Source: Candidatus Sungbacteria bacterium RIFCSPHIGHO2_01_FULL_50_25 (GTDB lineage: Bacteria > Patescibacteriota > Minisyncoccia > Sungbacterales > HO2-52-23). From it: DNA of 15,046 nt. Under the pieces are notes generated by a model that saw only the letters and a list, made by a program, of their open reading frames with translations, did no database searches and was not told where the DNA came from. Position 1 is the first letter of the stretch. Every line of letters begins with the position of its first letter. Of the stretch, positions 13,138-15,046 are shown in pieces. Position numbers and translations under genes: made by a program. The stretch covers positions 1-15,046 of the forward strand of contig MHQD01000008.1 of assembly GCA_001822215.1 (NCBI GenBank), given 5' to 3'.

Positions 13138-13864
13138 GTGTTTGATTGAGCGCTGGTTTCCGTTCGCGAAGCGCGCGTGAGGAAATCCGAACCGCATGAT
13201 ACGTATACCCCCAGAGGGTCTTCAAAATGCCCTCGCGGTAGTATCTGCGCGCAGACGTCCGCACCTTGGCGTCTCTACCGTATACGATCCTTCCGACTTG
13301 GGCGAGGCGGACCGCGGTATCCGTGTCGTCCCCCCAGAATTCGATTGCGGTGTTAAAGCCGTCGATCGCTTCAAGCGCACGCGCACGAATAAAGCAATTT
13401 CCGCCGGCCATAATTCCGCGGCCGAGAAGATCTTGTGCGCACCGAAGCGCGAGGGGATAGATGTATGCGCTCACGAAACGGGCGCCCATCTGGAGAAACG
13501 GGCCCGAATCATAGAAATCGTACGGCCCCGTAACCGCAACAACGGACGGGTCCTGGAAATAACGTACGCCCTGCTCAAGCCACCGTTCGGAAGGAATGGT
13601 GTCCGCGTCAAGAAATGCGAAAATCTCTCCGGTCGCCGCAAGGCGTCCCCGTTCACGCGCGCGCTGAACGCCTGACGTCGGCTCTTCCACCACGCGAACC
13701 CATGGAAATGCCTGACGGACCGCATCTCCCGTGCGATCGCTGCTTGCGTTATCAACGACAATCGTCTCCCATACTCCGTCGTATGTCTGCTGTTCAAGCG
13801 CAAGAAGCATAGATCCGATATATCCGCGCTCGTCTTTTGCGGGAATGATGACTGAAACGTCCAT
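13127..13864 (-). CDS. Family 2 glycosyltransferase
   Basis: A GT-A fold, inverting nucleotide-sugar transferase of 245 residues. MDVSVIIPAKDE opens the nucleotide-binding domain, VVDNASSD is at 36-43, the metal-binding D-A-D is at 86-88 (FLDADT), and the acceptor-side WGDDTD follows NCFIRARALEAIDGF. No clear membrane helix is present, so it probably acts on a membrane-bound lipid or glycan from the cytoplasmic side. Sugar and acceptor are unknown. The ATG at 13864 has a clear Shine-Dalgarno sequence (GGAGG, 5 nt spacing), unlike most genes here. It is divergent from the ABC transporter; the 191-nt gap carries promoters for both. Confidence 0.88.
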   Translation of the reverse strand: MDVSVIIPAKDERGYIGSMLLALEQQTYDGVWETIVVDNASSDRTGDAVRQAFPWVRVVEEPTSGVQRARERGRLAATGEIFAFLDADTIPSERWLEQGVRYFQDPSVVAVTGPYDFYDSGPFLQMGARFVSAYIYPLALRCAQDLLGRGIMAGGNCFIRARALEAIDGFNTAIEFWGDDTDTAVRLAQVGRIVYGRDAKVRTSARRYYREGILKTLWGYTYHAVRISSRALRERKPALNQTPRL

Positions 13865-13891
13865 TCAGGCCTCCGTAAAGAGCATGTGCAA

Positions 13892-13920
13892 AAAATTCCA
13901 TATTACTCAAATAAAGTCAA
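13892..13920 (-). promoter_or_regulatory. Possible promoter of the glycosyltransferase gene
   Basis: Minus strand: TTGACT (13915-13920), 17-bp spacer ending TGG, then AATTTT (13892-13897). The -35 is good (five of six); the -10 is weak but has a TG extension. The leader would be about 20 nt with GGAGG before the ATG. Confidence 0.4.
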
Positions 13921-13933
13921 GGCTGTGCACAAT

Positions 13934-13962
13934 TTGACAAATGCTCATATATATGATAAAAA
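13934..13962 (+). promoter_or_regulatory. Promoter of the ABC transporter gene
   Basis: Plus strand: perfect TTGACA (13934-13939), 17-bp spacer ending TGA, then TAAAAA (13957-13962), an extended -10. The expected start is near 13969, giving a leader of about 87 nt. It is back to back with the GT2 promoter; the two -35 boxes are 13 bp apart. Confidence 0.62.
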
Positions 13963-13965
13963 TTA

Positions 13966-14055
13966 GGGCTGGTGTGCCCGTAGCTGACGGGAAAATCCAA
14001 GCGGCGGAAATTTCCGCGACATCAATACTCAAACGAGAATTAAATCTCTAACGGG
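13966..14055 (+). promoter_or_regulatory. Structured leader of the ABC transporter gene with competing hairpins
   Basis: Hairpin A is GGGC/GCCC (13966-13979) and hairpin B is CCCGT/ACGGG (13977-13991). They share bases 13977-13979 and cannot form together. A perfect 14-nt palindrome follows (GCGGAAATTTCCGC, 14004-14017). CTAACGGG (14048-14055), directly before the ATG, is nearly the same as CTGACGGG (13984-13991) in hairpin B, so CCCGTAG can pair with either. It may be a regulatory switch; it does not match a riboswitch class I can name. Confidence 0.4.
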
Positions 14056-15046
14056 ATGACTATGGGAAAAGAAAAACACGGCAAGCCAAAGCTTAATAGA
14101 TCGACTGTCACATCGATTCTTTTTGTATTTTGGAAGCACGCGCGCCGCTATCCCGCGCTCGGAATCATCGGATATTCGTCGGTCATCCTCATCAATATCA
14201 CGCAGATTGCAATCCCGTGGTATATGAAAAAATTCTTTGACGCGGCGGTCGCCGCGGGACCGAATTCCCCCGATGCAGGGAAAATACTCCTCGGGATTCT
14301 TTCCATAATCGCTTTTCTGGCAACCGCGCGCTGGCTCTTCTACCGAATCGCAGGATTTGCGAACGTATATTTTCAGGCGCGCATCATGAGCGACCTTCAG
14401 GAAACCGGGTTTGACAACCTCCTCGGCCATTCGTATCGCTTTTTTGCTGGTACCTTCACGGGCTCGCTCGTGCGCAAGGTAAATCGGCTTTCCCGCGCAT
14501 TCGAAGAGATTACGGATCAGCTCGGCGCAAACCTTCTCCCACTTGCCGTAACCATAATCGGATCTCTCACGGTACTCTTCAACAGAAATACGATGCTGGG
14601 CGCAATTCTTCTCGGTTGGATCGTTTTTTTCCTTGCCGCCTACTACGGAATCGCCATGTATAAAATTCGATACGACCGGGCGCGCGCGGAAAAGGATTCC
14701 GAAGCAACAGGCGCGCTTTCAGACGCCCTCACGAGCGTGACGACTATAAAAATGTTTTCGAACTTCGATCATGAAAAAGGACTCTATCGAACCGTTATCA
14801 GCGAGCTCAAACGGCTGAGGATTATCGGCTGGGGCATCGGAGAAGCGACCGACGCGATCCAGGGAGCGCTCATGGTAGCGATAGAAATTTTTCTTCTCTG
14901 GGCATGGATCCGACTATGGCAAGCGGGCGAGGTCACGATCGGAGACCTCGTACTCCTTCAAAGCTATCTCATTGTCCTTTTCCAGCGCTTGTGGGATTTC
15001 GGCCGCGTGATCCGGCGGATCTACGAAGGATTTGCCGACGCCGCGG
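14056..15046 (+). CDS. ABC transporter, transmembrane domain (partial)
   Basis: The 330 visible residues form an ABC type-1 exporter-like transmembrane domain: a short basic N-terminus (MTMGKEKHGKPKLNRS), then about six membrane helices, with the usual SDLQETGFDNLLGHSYRFF and FAGTFTGSLVRKVNRLSRAFEE coupling-helix region and RARAEKDSEATGALSDALT further on. The nucleotide-binding domain should follow past the right edge; without it, substrate and direction cannot be said. A fused TMD-NBD exporter of the MsbA/lipid or peptide type is the likely full form. ATG 14056 is used here; ATG 14062 is an equal alternative because the context between them is short and neither has a standard Shine-Dalgarno sequence. 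The gene has its own promoter and structured leader. Confidence 0.85.
   Translation, partial: MTMGKEKHGKPKLNRSTVTSILFVFWKHARRYPALGIIGYSSVILINITQIAIPWYMKKFFDAAVAAGPNSPDAGKILLGILSIIAFLATARWLFYRIAGFANVYFQARIMSDLQETGFDNLLGHSYRFFAGTFTGSLVRKVNRLSRAFEEITDQLGANLLPLAVTIIGSLTVLFNRNTMLGAILLGWIVFFLAAYYGIAMYKIRYDRARAEKDSEATGALSDALTSVTTIKMFSNFDHEKGLYRTVISELKRLRIIGWGIGEATDAIQGALMVAIEIFLLWAWIRLWQAGEVTIGDLVLLQSYLIVLFQRLWDFGRVIRRIYEGFADAA

Noticed and set aside
13966..14055. Fluoride (crcB-type) riboswitch in the ABC leader
   Set aside because: GGTGT near the 5' end recalled it, but the conserved fluoride aptamer segments and pseudoknot order are not present.
14029..14430. Minus-strand frame (133 codons) opposite the ABC transporter
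   Set aside because: The plus strand encodes a clear transporter domain here; the antisense frame has no domain or promoter.

Overview
The window looks like a chromosomal segment of a Candidate Phyla Radiation bacterium, most likely a Parcubacteria-type (Patescibacteria) lineage. The support is indirect: a tiny CxxC-x17-CxxC zinc-ribbon protein, a PEGA-domain membrane protein, a membrane-anchored DsbA-like protein, compact genes with many non-SD or near-leaderless starts, and AT-rich heptad repeats filling intergenic gaps. TGA is used as a stop (ends of the FAD oxidoreductase and frr genes), so the code is standard bacterial rather than the UGA=Gly code of Gracilibacteria/SR1. No rRNA, tRNA, CRISPR, transposase or phage gene was seen.

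Layout. 1-2707 (minus) is a four-gene thiol-redox operon: FAD/NAD(P) oxidoreductase, DsbA-like protein, glutaredoxin-like protein and a thioredoxin reductase running off the left edge. A strong bidirectional terminator (2752-2784) and an extended -10 promoter touching the first start codon insulate it. 2789-3244 holds a zinc-ribbon gene with its own good promoter and a roughly 200-nt structured leader. 3282-4092 is an operon of two unrecognised His-containing membrane proteins with a near-consensus, apparently leaderless promoter. 4141-5940 is tlyA-rseP, whose promoter sits inside a long inverted repeat. 6050-10582 is mreB, holB, a seven-Asp-box propeller protein, frr and truB, all on the minus strand. 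murA (10610-11914) lies upstream of mreB. 12020-13108 (plus) is a PEGA protein convergent with a GT2 glycosyltransferase (13127-13864, minus), with a shared hairpin terminator. From 14056 (plus) an ABC transporter transmembrane domain runs off the right edge behind a perfect -35 box and a structured leader.

How the genes fit together. Most of the window is housekeeping: cell wall and shape (murA, mreB), replication clamp loading (holB), ribosome recycling (frr), RNA modification (truB, tlyA) and membrane proteolysis (rseP). The left end is the unusual part. Its DsbA-like protein has the two halves of the DsbA fold in swapped order: membrane anchor, then the cis-proline half, then the CxxC half. 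It keeps both catalytic elements and both accessory cysteines. This reads as a natural circular permutation and is the main candidate for something undescribed.

Promoter patterns recur: several genes have a -10 hexamer ending 4-7 nt before the start codon, which predicts leaderless transcripts. Two leaders (zinc ribbon, ABC transporter) and the truB-tlyA junction carry strong alternative or long-range pairing worth folding and testing.
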